The notes: a model not told the origin generated them from the sequence alone. Shown: positions 7,924-16,290, numbered from the stretch's first letter. The stretch is DNA of 64,000 bases from Nonomuraea typhae (GCF_009760925.1 NZ_VRLV01000016.1:62001-126000), one strand, 5' to 3'. A program made the numbers and translations.

Positions 7924-8740
7924 CTATCCTCACGGCACCCTGGGCCGGTATCTGAGCCGACGCTGCCGTTGTCAGCTGTGCCGGGGCGCGAAGGCTGCCT
8001 ACTCTCGCCAGCGCAAGCGCCTGATCGCCTACGGGCGCTGGGAATCATACGTCGATGCCGCGGAGTGCCGGGCTCACGTCGAGTCGCTGCTCTCCTCCGG
8101 GATCACGCTGGGACGGGTGGCCGTCCTCGCCGGCATTTCGGTGAGCACTGTGAAGCGGCTCATGCACGGCATCCCGCGGAGCGGTGGCCAGCCTTCGGAG
8201 AAGGTCAAGGCCGAGACAGCTCGGGCCCTGCTGGCGGTGCAGGCGACGCTGGACGACCTGCCGGACACCGCGTGGATAGACGCCATCGGCACCCGCCGCC
8301 GGGCCCAGGCGCTGGCCGTCCTCGGCCACTCCTTCAAGGACCAGGCCGACGCGATCGGCAAGCACGCCACCAACTACCGGCGCCTGCTCTGCACGCCCAC
8401 CGTGCTGGTCGGTACCGCCCGGCTCGTGCGGAGCCTCTACGACGCCTGGTCAATGACTCCTGCGCCCTCCAACTGGAAGACCGAACGCACCCGCCGGTGG
8501 GCCTCACAGCGAGGCTGGCTACCGCCACTGGCCTGGGACGACGACCTCATCGACCTCGCCCAGCCGGCACTGGAAGCCGCGCTCCGGGAACGGGTCGAGT
8601 CGATGCCGATGGAGGACCTGCAGCACGCCCACAACTCCCGCTACCGGCACGGCGACAAGACTCCGCTCACGTTGGAGGCGTCCCGCGAGTACAAGCGCCG
8701 ACAGAAAGCCGCCGGCCGGGAGCTGGGGGAGGCGTCGTGA
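7916..8740 (+). CDS. actinophage HTH protein with N-terminal Cys motif (274 aa)
   Basis: GTG start (MRDYPHGTLGRYLSRRCRCQLCRGA). The opening HGT...Y....CRCxxC..A...Y.R..R...YGRW is characteristic of a family of helix-turn-helix proteins common in actinophages and actinomycetes. An HTH follows at about residues 60-90 (ITLGRVAVLAGISVSTVKRL), and the middle contains a second helical unit (FKDQADAIGKHATNYRRLL). It probably binds DNA as a regulator. Confidence 0.75.
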   Translation: MRDYPHGTLGRYLSRRCRCQLCRGAKAAYSRQRKRLIAYGRWESYVDAAECRAHVESLLSSGITLGRVAVLAGISVSTVKRLMHGIPRSGGQPSEKVKAETARALLAVQATLDDLPDTAWIDAIGTRRRAQALAVLGHSFKDQADAIGKHATNYRRLLCTPTVLVGTARLVRSLYDAWSMTPAPSNWKTERTRRWASQRGWLPPLAWDDDLIDLAQPALEAALRERVESMPMEDLQHAHNSRYRHGDKTPLTLEASREYKRRQKAAGRELGEAS

Positions 8741-8912
8741 ACGCGATGCAACTCCTCGTCAAGGAGAACGCCCGACTACGGGCCGCGCTGGAAGAGATCG
8801 CGTCCAGGACGGCCCAGCGTGACCTCAACCAGCTCACGCCGCTCTCGGGCATCGGCCGAACCCGTTCACTCAGAAGCTGCTCGCCGAGATCCACGCTGGG
8901 GAGGTGTCGTGA
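8737..8912 (+). pseudogene. small gene with apparent frameshift
   Basis: GTG start in a GTGA overlap gives VNAMQLLVKENARLRAALEEIA, a plausible coiled-coil start. Codon choice then deteriorates after about 8860 in that frame. The other frame gives PNPFTQKLLAEIHAGEVS followed by a TGA at 8910-8912. A one-base change near 8855-8865 would join them into one roughly 58-residue protein. Either a real frameshift mutation or a sequence error. Confidence 0.45.
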
Positions 8913-8966
8913 AGCTACGACGGGCATCACAGAGCGTTATTTTTCTCGATCCTCCTCCGAAGCCCC

Positions 8967-9072
8967 ATGGACTACGAGGAGTTCCCTGACCCCGCGCATC
9001 CGCGTGATGCAGCACGGCGTCCTGTCGCCGGCTCTCCGGGAGCGGGTCGAGAGGTGGCTGGAGACCGGGTGA
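8967..9072 (+). pseudogene. second frameshifted small gene fragment
   Basis: ATG at 8967 opens MDYEEFPDPAHPR with good codon use, then that frame becomes atypical. The neighbouring frame continues with MQHGVLSPALRERVERWLETG and stops at 9072. The two pieces together make a normal-looking ~35-residue protein interrupted by a frameshift near 9000-9010. A possible 26-codon frame at 8909-8989 lies between. The whole stretch 8850-9072 looks decayed or mis-sequenced. Confidence 0.35.
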
Positions 9073-9138
9073 AACGAAGACCGTCGCAGCGCGACCCACC
9101 TGTTGACCGTTGCATTCCCCTCTGGAAGGCGAGACGAC

Positions 9139-10497
9139 ATGGCAATCAGCAAACGCCTCCGCGCAGAGATCCTCCGCCGTGACAACAGCACCTGTCAGAA
9201 GTGCGGTGCAAAGGCGCCGAAGGTTCCGCTGGTGATCGACCACGTCACGCCCGTGGCGCTGGGCGGATCGGATGAGCCGACCAACCTGCAGACCCTCTGT
9301 GAGCCCTGCAACTCGGGGAAGTCCGCGACGCCGCCGGACGCAGCAGTTGTCGCCCAGGTGGCTAAGGACGCGAACAGATGGTCCAAGGCGATGCTCGCTG
9401 CAGCCGACCGCATGCTTGCGGCGCACGGGGCACAGTCCGAGGTCTATCAGCAAATCGAACGATGGTGGCAAGACGCGCGCGGTGGCCGCTATGCATCGCT
9501 CCCCCCTGGCTGGGAGCGATCTATCGACAACTTCCTTGCCGCTGGTCTTCCAGTGCAGATCATTCGGGAGAGCGTCGAGATAGCTCTCTCTCGGCAGCGG
9601 AACGACCCGTGGAAGTACTTCTGCGCCGTTGCCTGGAGCAAGGTACGCGACCTTCAAGAGGCCGCCCGGTCACTGGTCGCCAAGGTTGGCGACGAAGACG
9701 AAGAGGACGAAGACTACGATCCGGATCTCGATCCGCAACTTGCACCCGGACGGGAGAGCCTCGCTGCCACGATCCTTGGCACCCTCGCTGAGAGCAGCGC
9801 GGATCTTGAGGCCCGCATCGAATGGGAGCGAACGTGGCTTGAGGACGCGGAGTCGGTTCCTCGAAGCAAACTGATCATAGAGGCTGCTCAGACGGCGGTC
9901 GGTCATGCGTCCTGGGACAGCTTTCGTCTGATGACGGCGGCTAAGCATCTTCTCGGGTTCCTGCCCAAGGACGAAGTTCGAGAGGCCCGTTCGGAGGCGA
10001 TCGCCAAGATCGAGGAGCAGCGCGGACCCGGCGAGCCCGAGCGTGAGTCGCTCGTTGTCATCGAGACGGTTCGGCTCTTCCGTCTTCGGCGTGCGCTCAC
10101 CTACCTGGAGGCCCTACCCGAAGAAGAGTTCGGGGAGTGGATGGCCTACGCATCAGCGTGGTACGGGCCTGCCAGCCCATGGCATCCCGAGGCGGAACTA
10201 CCCGCCGAGGAGAACATCCTCTATGCGGCCAAGGTTGCTCGCCACATCAAGGAAGGCGGCTTCTACTGGCACATGTGCCTGGGCGCCGGCACCCGCATCC
10301 CTCGCTGCCCCCGGCGTGCGGCCTATCGCGTGTTCTTCAACGAACTCGGGTGCTGCAAGGCAGACAGCGAACAGCAAGACCACGTCCTCCACGGCTTCTG
10401 CCACCAACACCTGGAGGACTCCGTTGATCACGGTTGGGTCGCACCCAACGAGCGGCATCTCACTATCCGCGACTTTGAGGAACTGGACGACGCCTAA
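9139..10497 (+). CDS. HNH endonuclease-domain protein with long C-terminal region (452 aa)
   Basis: ATG 9139 (MAISKRLRAEILRRD). An HNH/McrA-like fold occupies residues 10-61. It has zinc Cys pairs C19/C22 and C54/C57, the DH of motif one at 34-35 and Asn49 in GGSDEPTNLQTLC. The remaining 390 residues are helical with an acidic EDEEDED stretch near 190, and end in a Cys/His-rich segment (CPRRAAYR...CCKADSE...CHQH) that may bind zinc. It sits immediately upstream of a replisome-organiser-like gene. It could be a recombination or replication-associated nuclease rather than a homing enzyme. Confidence 0.8.
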   Translation: MAISKRLRAEILRRDNSTCQKCGAKAPKVPLVIDHVTPVALGGSDEPTNLQTLCEPCNSGKSATPPDAAVVAQVAKDANRWSKAMLAAADRMLAAHGAQSEVYQQIERWWQDARGGRYASLPPGWERSIDNFLAAGLPVQIIRESVEIALSRQRNDPWKYFCAVAWSKVRDLQEAARSLVAKVGDEDEEDEDYDPDLDPQLAPGRESLAATILGTLAESSADLEARIEWERTWLEDAESVPRSKLIIEAAQTAVGHASWDSFRLMTAAKHLLGFLPKDEVREARSEAIAKIEEQRGPGEPERESLVVIETVRLFRLRRALTYLEALPEEEFGEWMAYASAWYGPASPWHPEAELPAEENILYAAKVARHIKEGGFYWHMCLGAGTRIPRCPRRAAYRVFFNELGCCKADSEQQDHVLHGFCHQHLEDSVDHGWVAPNERHLTIRDFEELDDA

Positions 10498-11364
10498 ATG
10501 ACCTGGTTCAAGGTGGACGACTCGCTCCACTCCCACCCGAAAGCGATGGCGGCCTCCCTGGCGGCACTCGGGCTGTGGGCTGTGGCTGGATCGTGGTCAA
10601 GCGACCATCTCACCGATGGTTTCGTGCCCGACCATATGATCCCGTCGCTGTCCCGAGGCTCGGACAAGCTGGTTGAGGACCTTGTCGCGGCCGGGCTGTG
10701 GAAGAGGGTGCGGGGCGGCTACCAGTTTCACCAGTGGAATGAAGACGGCGACGGAACGAAACGCAACCCCTCGAAAAAGGAGGTTGTGGATAACCGCTCC
10801 AAGCGCGCCGAGGCCGGTCGCAAAGGCGGTCTGGCCAGCGGAAAGAGCCGAAGCAAACGGCGAAGCAAGGACGAAGCAAACGCTTCGACATCCGTTCGCG
10901 AACCGTTGAACCCCCGTCCCGTCCCGTCCCGTCCCGAAGGGACGAGGACGGATACAGGTAGTCAGTCTTCTTCCCGCCGTAACGCGCCCGCGTGGGCGGA
11001 AGACGACGACTCCATTGATCTCGGCATCGTCGAGCTCCTAGCGGAGCTGACGGGCCAGCAGATCTCTGCCATCGATGCGACCGCGATCCGGCAGCGCATT
11101 CTCGGTTCTCGCGTAATCCGTACGAGCCGGGCTGCCTACGTAGAGACCGCGATCGTGAACGACCCGGGCAAGTTCCTGCCGGTCACCGATGACAATCCGG
11201 GTCACGAGACTGGCACGCCGAGATTGCGGTCGGTCTCTGAGTGGTGCGGCCATTGCGACAGCGACGACTACAGGTGGCTTCAGCTCCCTGATGGCCGCTG
11301 GGACAAATGCCCTGCGTGCAACCCCGATGCGGAAGACCCGTTCGGCTCCAAGGAGGTGTCATGA
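10498..11364 (+). CDS. replisome organiser / replication initiation-like protein (288 aa)
   Basis: The N terminus MTWFKVDDSLHSHPKAMAA and following winged-helix-like segment are typical of phage replication-organiser proteins. A basic low-complexity linker (SKRAEAGRKGGLASGKSRSKRR) follows, then a helical domain and a C-terminal zinc ribbon (CGHCDSDD...KCPAC). Family members bind origin DNA and load helicase. Base 10498 follows the HNH stop directly. An origin could lie in or near this gene, but I could not identify iterons. Confidence 0.7.
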   Translation: MTWFKVDDSLHSHPKAMAASLAALGLWAVAGSWSSDHLTDGFVPDHMIPSLSRGSDKLVEDLVAAGLWKRVRGGYQFHQWNEDGDGTKRNPSKKEVVDNRSKRAEAGRKGGLASGKSRSKRRSKDEANASTSVREPLNPRPVPSRPEGTRTDTGSQSSSRRNAPAWAEDDDSIDLGIVELLAELTGQQISAIDATAIRQRILGSRVIRTSRAAYVETAIVNDPGKFLPVTDDNPGHETGTPRLRSVSEWCGHCDSDDYRWLQLPDGRWDKCPACNPDAEDPFGSKEVS

Positions 11365-12122
11365 CAGACCTCGAAGGTTCCGCAGACCATGCGCTCTATC
11401 GGTTCTTCAATGCCGACGGCGGATTGTTGTACATCGGAATCTCCGTCAATCCGCCCCAGCGCTTTCGTCGCCACAAGGGCGATCAGCCTTGGTGGTGTGA
11501 GGTCACACAGATCACCATCGAGCGGTTCGGTAGCCGACCCGACGTGCTGGCCGCGGAGAAGCAGGCCATCGAGTCGGAGCATCCGCTCTACAACCTGATC
11601 CACAACTCGGGCGAACCGTTAACCAAGTCCGCCAAGCAGGGGCGTTGGGACTACCTCGGGCGCCTCGTCATCAGCCTCGACCCGGCTTGGCAGGCCGTGT
11701 CAGCGGCTCACCCCGAGCTGATCATGCTGGAGCAGTGGGTCAAGTACATCGGCGAGACCTACAGGCAGTGGACGTCCTACGCACCCGAGTACGGCGAAGC
11801 CGACCACGAGTACGTTTGCGCAAACGAGCTATGGCAGGGGACCGGGAACGCTCGCCGACTCCTCGGTGACCGCCTGTCCATCCCCGCCTTCATCGGTGCC
11901 GTTGCGGGAGCAGACGCCGGCAAACCCATCTGGGCTGGCGGCCTGAGCCAATGCCCTTCAGAGATCAGGGTCTTATCGCACGGCTTCATCCGCACATGGG
12001 TCGACCAAGGCTGGGACGCGCCTGACGAACTGAAGACGGACGTGGTTCACGAGACCGTCGCCAGGCGAATGCTCGCCCTGATGCCGCAGTGTCGCGACTG
12101 CTGCTGTCCGAAGGCCGAGTGA
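11361..12122 (+). CDS. GIY-YIG nuclease-domain protein (253 aa)
   Basis: ATG 11361 preceded by AAGGAGGT at ideal spacing. Residues 11-80 contain a GIY-YIG-like core: ALYRFFNADGGLLYIGIS, then an Arg (PPQRFRRHK), a Trp pair, and EKQAIESEHPLYN supplying the catalytic Glu and the Asn. The remaining 170 residues are an unknown helical domain ending in a CRDCCC cluster. It could be a structure-specific or homing-type nuclease. It overlaps the replication protein gene by four bases. Confidence 0.8.
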   Translation: MTDLEGSADHALYRFFNADGGLLYIGISVNPPQRFRRHKGDQPWWCEVTQITIERFGSRPDVLAAEKQAIESEHPLYNLIHNSGEPLTKSAKQGRWDYLGRLVISLDPAWQAVSAAHPELIMLEQWVKYIGETYRQWTSYAPEYGEADHEYVCANELWQGTGNARRLLGDRLSIPAFIGAVAGADAGKPIWAGGLSQCPSEIRVLSHGFIRTWVDQGWDAPDELKTDVVHETVARRMLALMPQCRDCCCPKAE

Positions 12123-12161
12123 CATGACCAAAACGCGCCTATCGATCGATCGGAGGACCGC

Positions 12162-12512
12162 ATGACCAGCACCAACACCGCGAAGCCACATCTCGTCGCC
12201 GCCGTGAACGAACTCGGCGCACTGGCCTGCGCGGTCCGGCCCGACTGGACCGTCACCGAAGTCACCGGCGCCCTCGTCGACGCCCGAACGGTCGGCATGA
12301 CCTGGGCACAGACGATCGTCGGCATGGCCCGGCTGATCGTGGACCTGCAGGCGCGGCCCGGTGAACTCGTCCCGACGCGTACAGAACCGCCGAGGTCCGC
12401 GCGCCGGACTGCCGTGCTGGAGAGCCACGCCAGCGAACTCCAGGCTGCGCGCGACGCCTGCGCGGCCGGCACAGCCAAGCTCAAGGCCGCCGAGCAGGTG
12501 AGCGAGTCGTGA
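12162..12512 (+). CDS. hypothetical protein (116 aa)
   Basis: ATG 12162 preceded by CGGAGG. An N-terminal helical domain (HLVAAVNELGALACAVRPDW) is followed by an Ala/Glu-rich coil (ELQAARDACAAGTAKLKAAE). The N terminus resembles small actinophage and conjugative-element proteins of unknown role. Coupled by GTGA to the next gene. Confidence 0.6.
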   Translation: MTSTNTAKPHLVAAVNELGALACAVRPDWTVTEVTGALVDARTVGMTWAQTIVGMARLIVDLQARPGELVPTRTEPPRSARRTAVLESHASELQAARDACAAGTAKLKAAEQVSES

Positions 12513-12676
12513 GCGACCCCACCGACGCTGTCGTCGATCGGCTGGAGATCGAGCGCCTTCGCGGCTCACGAGACGAGACGCCCGCGGACCCGTTGGGCGA
12601 CCTGATCGCGACCCTGGCTCGCCTGCTGGCCAACCCCGGGCCACCAGACCACAAGATCCCCGAGGAGCAGCGATGA
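12509..12676 (+). CDS. small hypothetical protein (55 aa)
   Basis: GTG overlaps the upstream stop, and its TGA overlaps the next ATG (ATGA). Short helical product (VDRLEIERLRGSRDE, then DLIATLARLLANPG). No domain recognised; supported by exact coupling on both sides. Confidence 0.5.
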   Translation: MSDPTDAVVDRLEIERLRGSRDETPADPLGDLIATLARLLANPGPPDHKIPEEQR

Positions 12677-13320
12677 GCCGCGGTTGGCCATCCCGCGTGG
12701 AGTGGGCTGCCGCTGCCGAGCACGCGGTTCGGACGGCCTGCTACCCGATGGAGCGTGTCCCTGAGGGCGCCGAGCACTACCTGACCTCGGACGAGGTCGG
12801 GGAGATGGACCGCCTGTACGTGGAGTTGTCCAAGGCGGTCCGGGCGCCGCTCACGGCGGAGATCAAGAGGCTTCAAGGTGTGCTTCCGTGGCCGCCGCCG
12901 GCCAAGCCGATCGATCGGTCCCGCTGGTATGACGCGCTCACTCCGGCCTGCCAGGCCGCCTGGCAGAAACTCCAGGAGCTGCGCAACGCCCGCCTGGAGA
13001 TCGGGCGCCGCGCCAACGGCCACACCCACAAGCTGATCACCTGGCTGCGTTCGCCACTCGACTACAGCGTCCTGTCGCCGGCCGCGGCGCCGTTCGTGCC
13101 CGACCAGGAAGCGCTCGGCCGTCTCGCCGATCTGGAAGCGAAGTATGCCCGCCTCCGGCAGCAGGCAGCTGACGACGCCTTGGCCGCAGCCATCCAGCGA
13201 GAGATCGCCAAGCGGAACTCGGACGAGGGCTGGGCCAAGGAGTTGGAGCACCGGGCCCGCATCGACGGCAATCACGTGACCGCTCCCTCCCTACCTCAAG
13301 GAGACACCCCGAATGTCTGA
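12673..13320 (+). CDS. hypothetical protein (215 aa)
   Basis: ATG in an ATGA overlap. A central motif WYDALTPACQAAWQKLQELRNA and a C-terminal charged helix (ADDALAAAIQREIAKRN) are visible. No Cys cluster and no membrane span. The end overlaps the DUF5131 gene by eight bases, so the two are likely co-translated. Function unknown. Confidence 0.6.
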   Translation: MSRGWPSRVEWAAAAEHAVRTACYPMERVPEGAEHYLTSDEVGEMDRLYVELSKAVRAPLTAEIKRLQGVLPWPPPAKPIDRSRWYDALTPACQAAWQKLQELRNARLEIGRRANGHTHKLITWLRSPLDYSVLSPAAAPFVPDQEALGRLADLEAKYARLRQQAADDALAAAIQREIAKRNSDEGWAKELEHRARIDGNHVTAPSLPQGDTPNV

Positions 13321-14407
13321 CAAGACCAAGATCGAGTGGTCGGATGCGACCTGGAATCCAGTCACTGGCTGCACGAAGATCAGCCCTGGATGCGATCACT
13401 GCTACGCCGAGGGCATCGCCCGTCGATTCGCTGGCGGCAAGGCATTCCCGAACGGCTTCGACGTGACCTTGCAGCCGAAGCGGCTCGACCAGCCTCTCCG
13501 CTGGCGCGAGCCTCGCCGGATCTTCGTCAACAGCATGTCCGACCTCTTCCACGAGGACGTGCCGGACGAGTACATCGCCCAGGTGTGGACGGTCATGGCG
13601 AAGACGCCTCAGCACACCTACCAGATCTTGACCAAGCGGCACGCGCGGATGCGATCTGTGGTCCGCCGCATCGCGTGGAGGCTGCCCACCACCGAAGGGC
13701 GTTCTCAGGGAGTGCGCGGTTCGGTCGCCTACGTCCAGAACAGCGAGCTGCTCAACGAGCACCTGGGCGCTCCCGAGGTGCTGCCGAACGTGTGGTTGGG
13801 CGTCTCGGTCGAGAACCAGCAGTGGGCGGAGACTCGGATCCCGGCTCTGCTGGAGACGCCGGCGGCGGTGAGGTTCATCTCGGCGGAGCCGCTGCTCGGC
13901 CCCGTGAACCTGCGCCGTCTTCAGGTACGGGGCCGGGTGATCGACTGTCTCGGCGGGGACGTCGTCGATCCGAGCGACGGCGCTGTCCTGTACGGCACGC
14001 CGAGCGTCCTCGACTGGGTGATCGTCGGCGGCGAGTCCGGACCGGGCGCCCGACCAATGCACCCGGATTGGGCCCGCGGTCTCCGCAACCAGTGCCAGGG
14101 CTATGCCGCCTTTCACTTTAAGCAGCACGGCGAATGGGAGCCGCTCGGTCCGCTGTACGGCGATGTCAGCGACGACGAAGAAGCGGACGACGCCCGCATG
14201 GAAGCGGTCGGCCTGGAGGTGGTCGAGGGCAAGCAGGTCATCCAGCTCGAACGGGATGGCTACATCGCCGAGGGCCACCAGCCTGCCGATTCCCGAACGT
14301 GGCTGATGGCCAAGGTCGGCAAGAAGCGCGCCGGCCGCGAGCTCGATGGGCGGACCTGGGACCAGTTCCCTGACACCAAGCCGCAGGAGGTGGCCCTCCA
14401 TGGTTGA
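13313..14407 (+). CDS. phage Gp37/Gp68 family protein (DUF5131), radical-SAM-like
   Basis: The product starts MSDKTKIEWSDATWNPVTGC, the family hallmark. A CTKISPGCDHCYAE segment (about residues 20-33) gives a CxxxxxxCxxC cluster that resembles an iron-sulfur radical SAM site. The segments MSDLFHEDVPDE and YQILTKR, and the tail FVVGGESGPG-like VIVGGESGPGARPMH, are conserved across the family. Function is not established; the fold suggests a SAM-dependent modifying enzyme. 364 aa, full length. Confidence 0.88.
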   Translation: MSDKTKIEWSDATWNPVTGCTKISPGCDHCYAEGIARRFAGGKAFPNGFDVTLQPKRLDQPLRWREPRRIFVNSMSDLFHEDVPDEYIAQVWTVMAKTPQHTYQILTKRHARMRSVVRRIAWRLPTTEGRSQGVRGSVAYVQNSELLNEHLGAPEVLPNVWLGVSVENQQWAETRIPALLETPAAVRFISAEPLLGPVNLRRLQVRGRVIDCLGGDVVDPSDGAVLYGTPSVLDWVIVGGESGPGARPMHPDWARGLRNQCQGYAAFHFKQHGEWEPLGPLYGDVSDDEEADDARMEAVGLEVVEGKQVIQLERDGYIAEGHQPADSRTWLMAKVGKKRAGRELDGRTWDQFPDTKPQEVALHG

Positions 14408-14807
14408 GATCACGCCCGGCGAGGCCAGGACCGTGGCTGTGGATTTCGACGGTGTGATCCACGCGTACAGTCGCGGCTGGCATGACGGCAGCATCTACGA
14501 CGATGCGATCCCCGGCGCCCTGGACGGAGTGCGCGCGCTGATGGCGCACTTCAGCGTGTTCATCCACACGAGCAGGACCGCCGGGCATGTCGCTGAGTGG
14601 CTCATCGAGCACGGCATCCAGGCGGTGACGCACAGCCAGGCCGAAGCCGCCGGCGAGCCTGTCCAGTTCTGGACGGAGCGCGGTCTGGTGCTCGTCAGCA
14701 ACCGCAAGCTGCCAGCGATTGTGTATCTGGATGACAGGGCGGTCCGGTTCACGTCGTGGGCCGCCGCGCTGGCCGTGTTGCTGCCGGAGGTGGCTGATCA
14801 TGGGTGA
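14400..14807 (+). CDS. HAD-like phosphatase (135 aa)
   Basis: ATG at 14400 (MVEITPGEARTVAVDFDGVIH). The nucleophile motif I DFDGV lies at about residues 14-18. A motif II-like HTSR is at about 57-60, and the YLDDRAV element near residue 108 matches the acidic motif IV. The protein is short, cap-less and similar to phage-encoded polynucleotide or nucleotide phosphatases of the HAD superfamily. Substrate unknown. Confidence 0.75.
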   Translation: MVEITPGEARTVAVDFDGVIHAYSRGWHDGSIYDDAIPGALDGVRALMAHFSVFIHTSRTAGHVAEWLIEHGIQAVTHSQAEAAGEPVQFWTERGLVLVSNRKLPAIVYLDDRAVRFTSWAAALAVLLPEVADHG

Positions 14808-14991
14808 CAAGCCGCTCATGATCGTCCCTCTGCCGGTGGACGCCACCTTGTTCTGCGCCCTGGTCAACGCCGCGTGCGCCCACGCCGAGCAGCTCGGCCA
14901 CGTCCTCACCACCGCAGACATGCGTAACGAGGAGACCGTCTGGGGAACCGCCGTCACCTTCCGTATGCCCGAGGAGGCACCGAATGCCTGA
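14800..14991 (+). CDS. hypothetical protein (63 aa)
   Basis: ATG 14800 overlaps the HAD gene end by eight bases. Product begins MGDKPLMIVPLPVDATLF and contains a helical ALVNAACAHAEQLGH segment. No motif recognised. It overlaps the next gene by eight bases, consistent with a coupled operon. Confidence 0.55.
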   Translation: MGDKPLMIVPLPVDATLFCALVNAACAHAEQLGHVLTTADMRNEETVWGTAVTFRMPEEAPNA

Positions 14992-15478
14992 GTCCACGTA
15001 CGACAGCACCGCCGACACCCTGAAGCACTCGCTCCGGGTGGGCGCCCTGATGGGCGAGGCGATCAAGGAACTGGTGGATCGGTCGGTCCGCCACGACCTG
15101 TCGAAGACCGAACCGCCCGAGCTGGAGATCTTCAACGAGTTCACGCCCAGACTCAAGAGCTCCACGTACGGCAGCGACGAGTACAAGGGCTTCCTGGAGG
15201 CGATGGGCCCGGCGCTCCAGCACCACTATCAGGCAAATCGGCATCACCCTGAACGGTTCGGCGAGCGAGGCATCAACGGGATGACCCTCGTGGACCTGAT
15301 CGAGATGCTCGCCGACTGGAAGGCCGCGACCGAACGCCATGACGACGGAGATCTGGCCAAGAGCCTGCAGCTCCAGAAGGAGCGGTTCGGCATCTCCGAC
15401 CAGCTCGCCGAGATCCTGCGAAACACGGCCGAGCACTTCGGGTGGGTCCAGTCCGAGGGGGCGGACCGCCGTGGCTGA
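14984..15478 (+). CDS. DUF5662 family protein (HD-like, 164 aa)
   Basis: Contains the DUF5662 signature: an N-terminal helix, then VDRSVRHDLSKTEPPE (residues about 31-46) with an HD pair, and HHYQANRHHPERFG (about 80-93) with clustered histidines. The helical, His/Asp metal-site layout resembles HD-type hydrolases. The activity of the family is not known to me. Common in phages and plasmids. Confidence 0.8.
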   Translation: MPESTYDSTADTLKHSLRVGALMGEAIKELVDRSVRHDLSKTEPPELEIFNEFTPRLKSSTYGSDEYKGFLEAMGPALQHHYQANRHHPERFGERGINGMTLVDLIEMLADWKAATERHDDGDLAKSLQLQKERFGISDQLAEILRNTAEHFGWVQSEGADRRG

Positions 15479-15741
15479 CGCCTCGAAGTGCCCCCACTGC
15501 GACCCCATCCACGCCTCTCGCCTCCTGGCTGGAGAAGGCGGCGAAGTTCTTCGACGAGCAGGTCATCTCTGATCAGCCGGAGTGCCCTCGCTGCGACGAG
15601 GGCCACGACCACGGCACGTGGCTGATCCACGACGGCGGCTGCGGAGACGTGATCGACGGCCCGGACGACTGCCAGTGCTTCGCAGGCGCGCTGGCTGTGG
15701 CTCGGGTCATCAACGGAACCGAGGCGGCTGATCATGGGTGA
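15471..15741 (+). pseudogene. Cys-rich small protein, apparently frameshifted
   Basis: GTG 15471 (VADASKCPHCDPIHA) overlaps the previous stop and opens a zinc-ribbon-like start. That frame soon loses sense and stops at 15572. From about 15520 another frame gives SWLEKAAKFFDEQV, then CPRCDEGHDHGTW and CGDVIDGPDDCQCF, and ends at 15741, overlapping the next ATG. One frameshift near 15515-15530 would unite both halves into a ~90-residue double-zinc protein. The alternative is a GTG start at 15442 in the second frame. Confidence 0.5.
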
Positions 15742-15955
15742 TCTTGCCGACGCGCTGTCGGACCTGGATCCCGTACGCCCGCTGGAGCGACACCCCGCGC
15801 TCCCTCCGGACCGGACCCCGTACAGGGCGTATCGGAGCAACAGCACTAGGGAGCGGGGAGTGCTCGACGACCTGGCCGCCCTGACCGCCAGCCGCACTGC
15901 TTGGGGCGCGGCCAGCAACCTGTTCAACCCGATCAACGAAGGAGATCACTCATGA
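15734..15955 (+). CDS. hypothetical protein (73 aa)
   Basis: ATG 15734 overlaps the upstream gene end. Basic, proline-rich middle (PLERHPALPPDRTPYRAYRS), then a short helix (VLDDLAALTASRTAWGAASN). It ends at the ATG of the DUF397 gene (ATGA). Function unknown. Confidence 0.5.
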   Translation: MGDLADALSDLDPVRPLERHPALPPDRTPYRAYRSNSTRERGVLDDLAALTASRTAWGAASNLFNPINEGDHS

Positions 15956-16197
15956 ACGCCCAAAACTGGATCAAGAGCAGCAGGTGCAATGGCCAGACCG
16001 CCTGCGTCGAGTTCGCCTTCCTGGCGGACGGCAACGTCGCTCTCCGGGACAGCAAGGAGCAGGACGGACCGGTGCTGGCGTACTCGCCCGCCGAATGGGA
16101 GGCGTTCGTCCTCGGCGTGAAGGCCGGCGAGTTCGACACCGACAAGCTGACCGTGGATGCCGCCACCGAGCCCGGAGAGCCCGTCTCGCGCCTTTAG
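15952..16197 (+). CDS. DUF397 domain protein (81 aa)
   Basis: ATG 15952 with AAGGAGAT upstream. The sequence follows the DUF397 pattern: W-KSSRC at residues 5-11, CVEFAF, VALRDSKEQDGPVLAYSPAEWEAF. DUF397 proteins are small actinomycete-specific partners of XRE-type regulators (WhiJ/BldB-like signalling) encoded in many copies by Streptomyces and relatives. A phage copy could interfere with host developmental or toxin-antitoxin-like circuits. The paired XRE gene is not seen nearby. Confidence 0.88.
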   Translation: MNAQNWIKSSRCNGQTACVEFAFLADGNVALRDSKEQDGPVLAYSPAEWEAFVLGVKAGEFDTDKLTVDAATEPGEPVSRL

Positions 16198-16265
16198 GGG
16201 CGTCCCGGGTCCACGGATAGCAACCCGTCCGAGTTCGTGTCACAGGGGCAACTACGGCCCCTCGG

Positions 16266-16290
16266 CTCGAAGACCAGTTTGATCTTCGAG
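16266..16290 (+). promoter_or_regulatory. perfect 8-bp inverted repeat ahead of a gene
   Basis: CTCGAAGA (16266-16273) and TCTTCGAG (16283-16290) form a perfect hairpin or operator with a 9-nt spacer, in the longest gap of this part of the operon (16198-16339). No T-run follows, so it is not a classical terminator. It could be an operator for a promoter serving the following genes or an mRNA hairpin. Confidence 0.45.
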
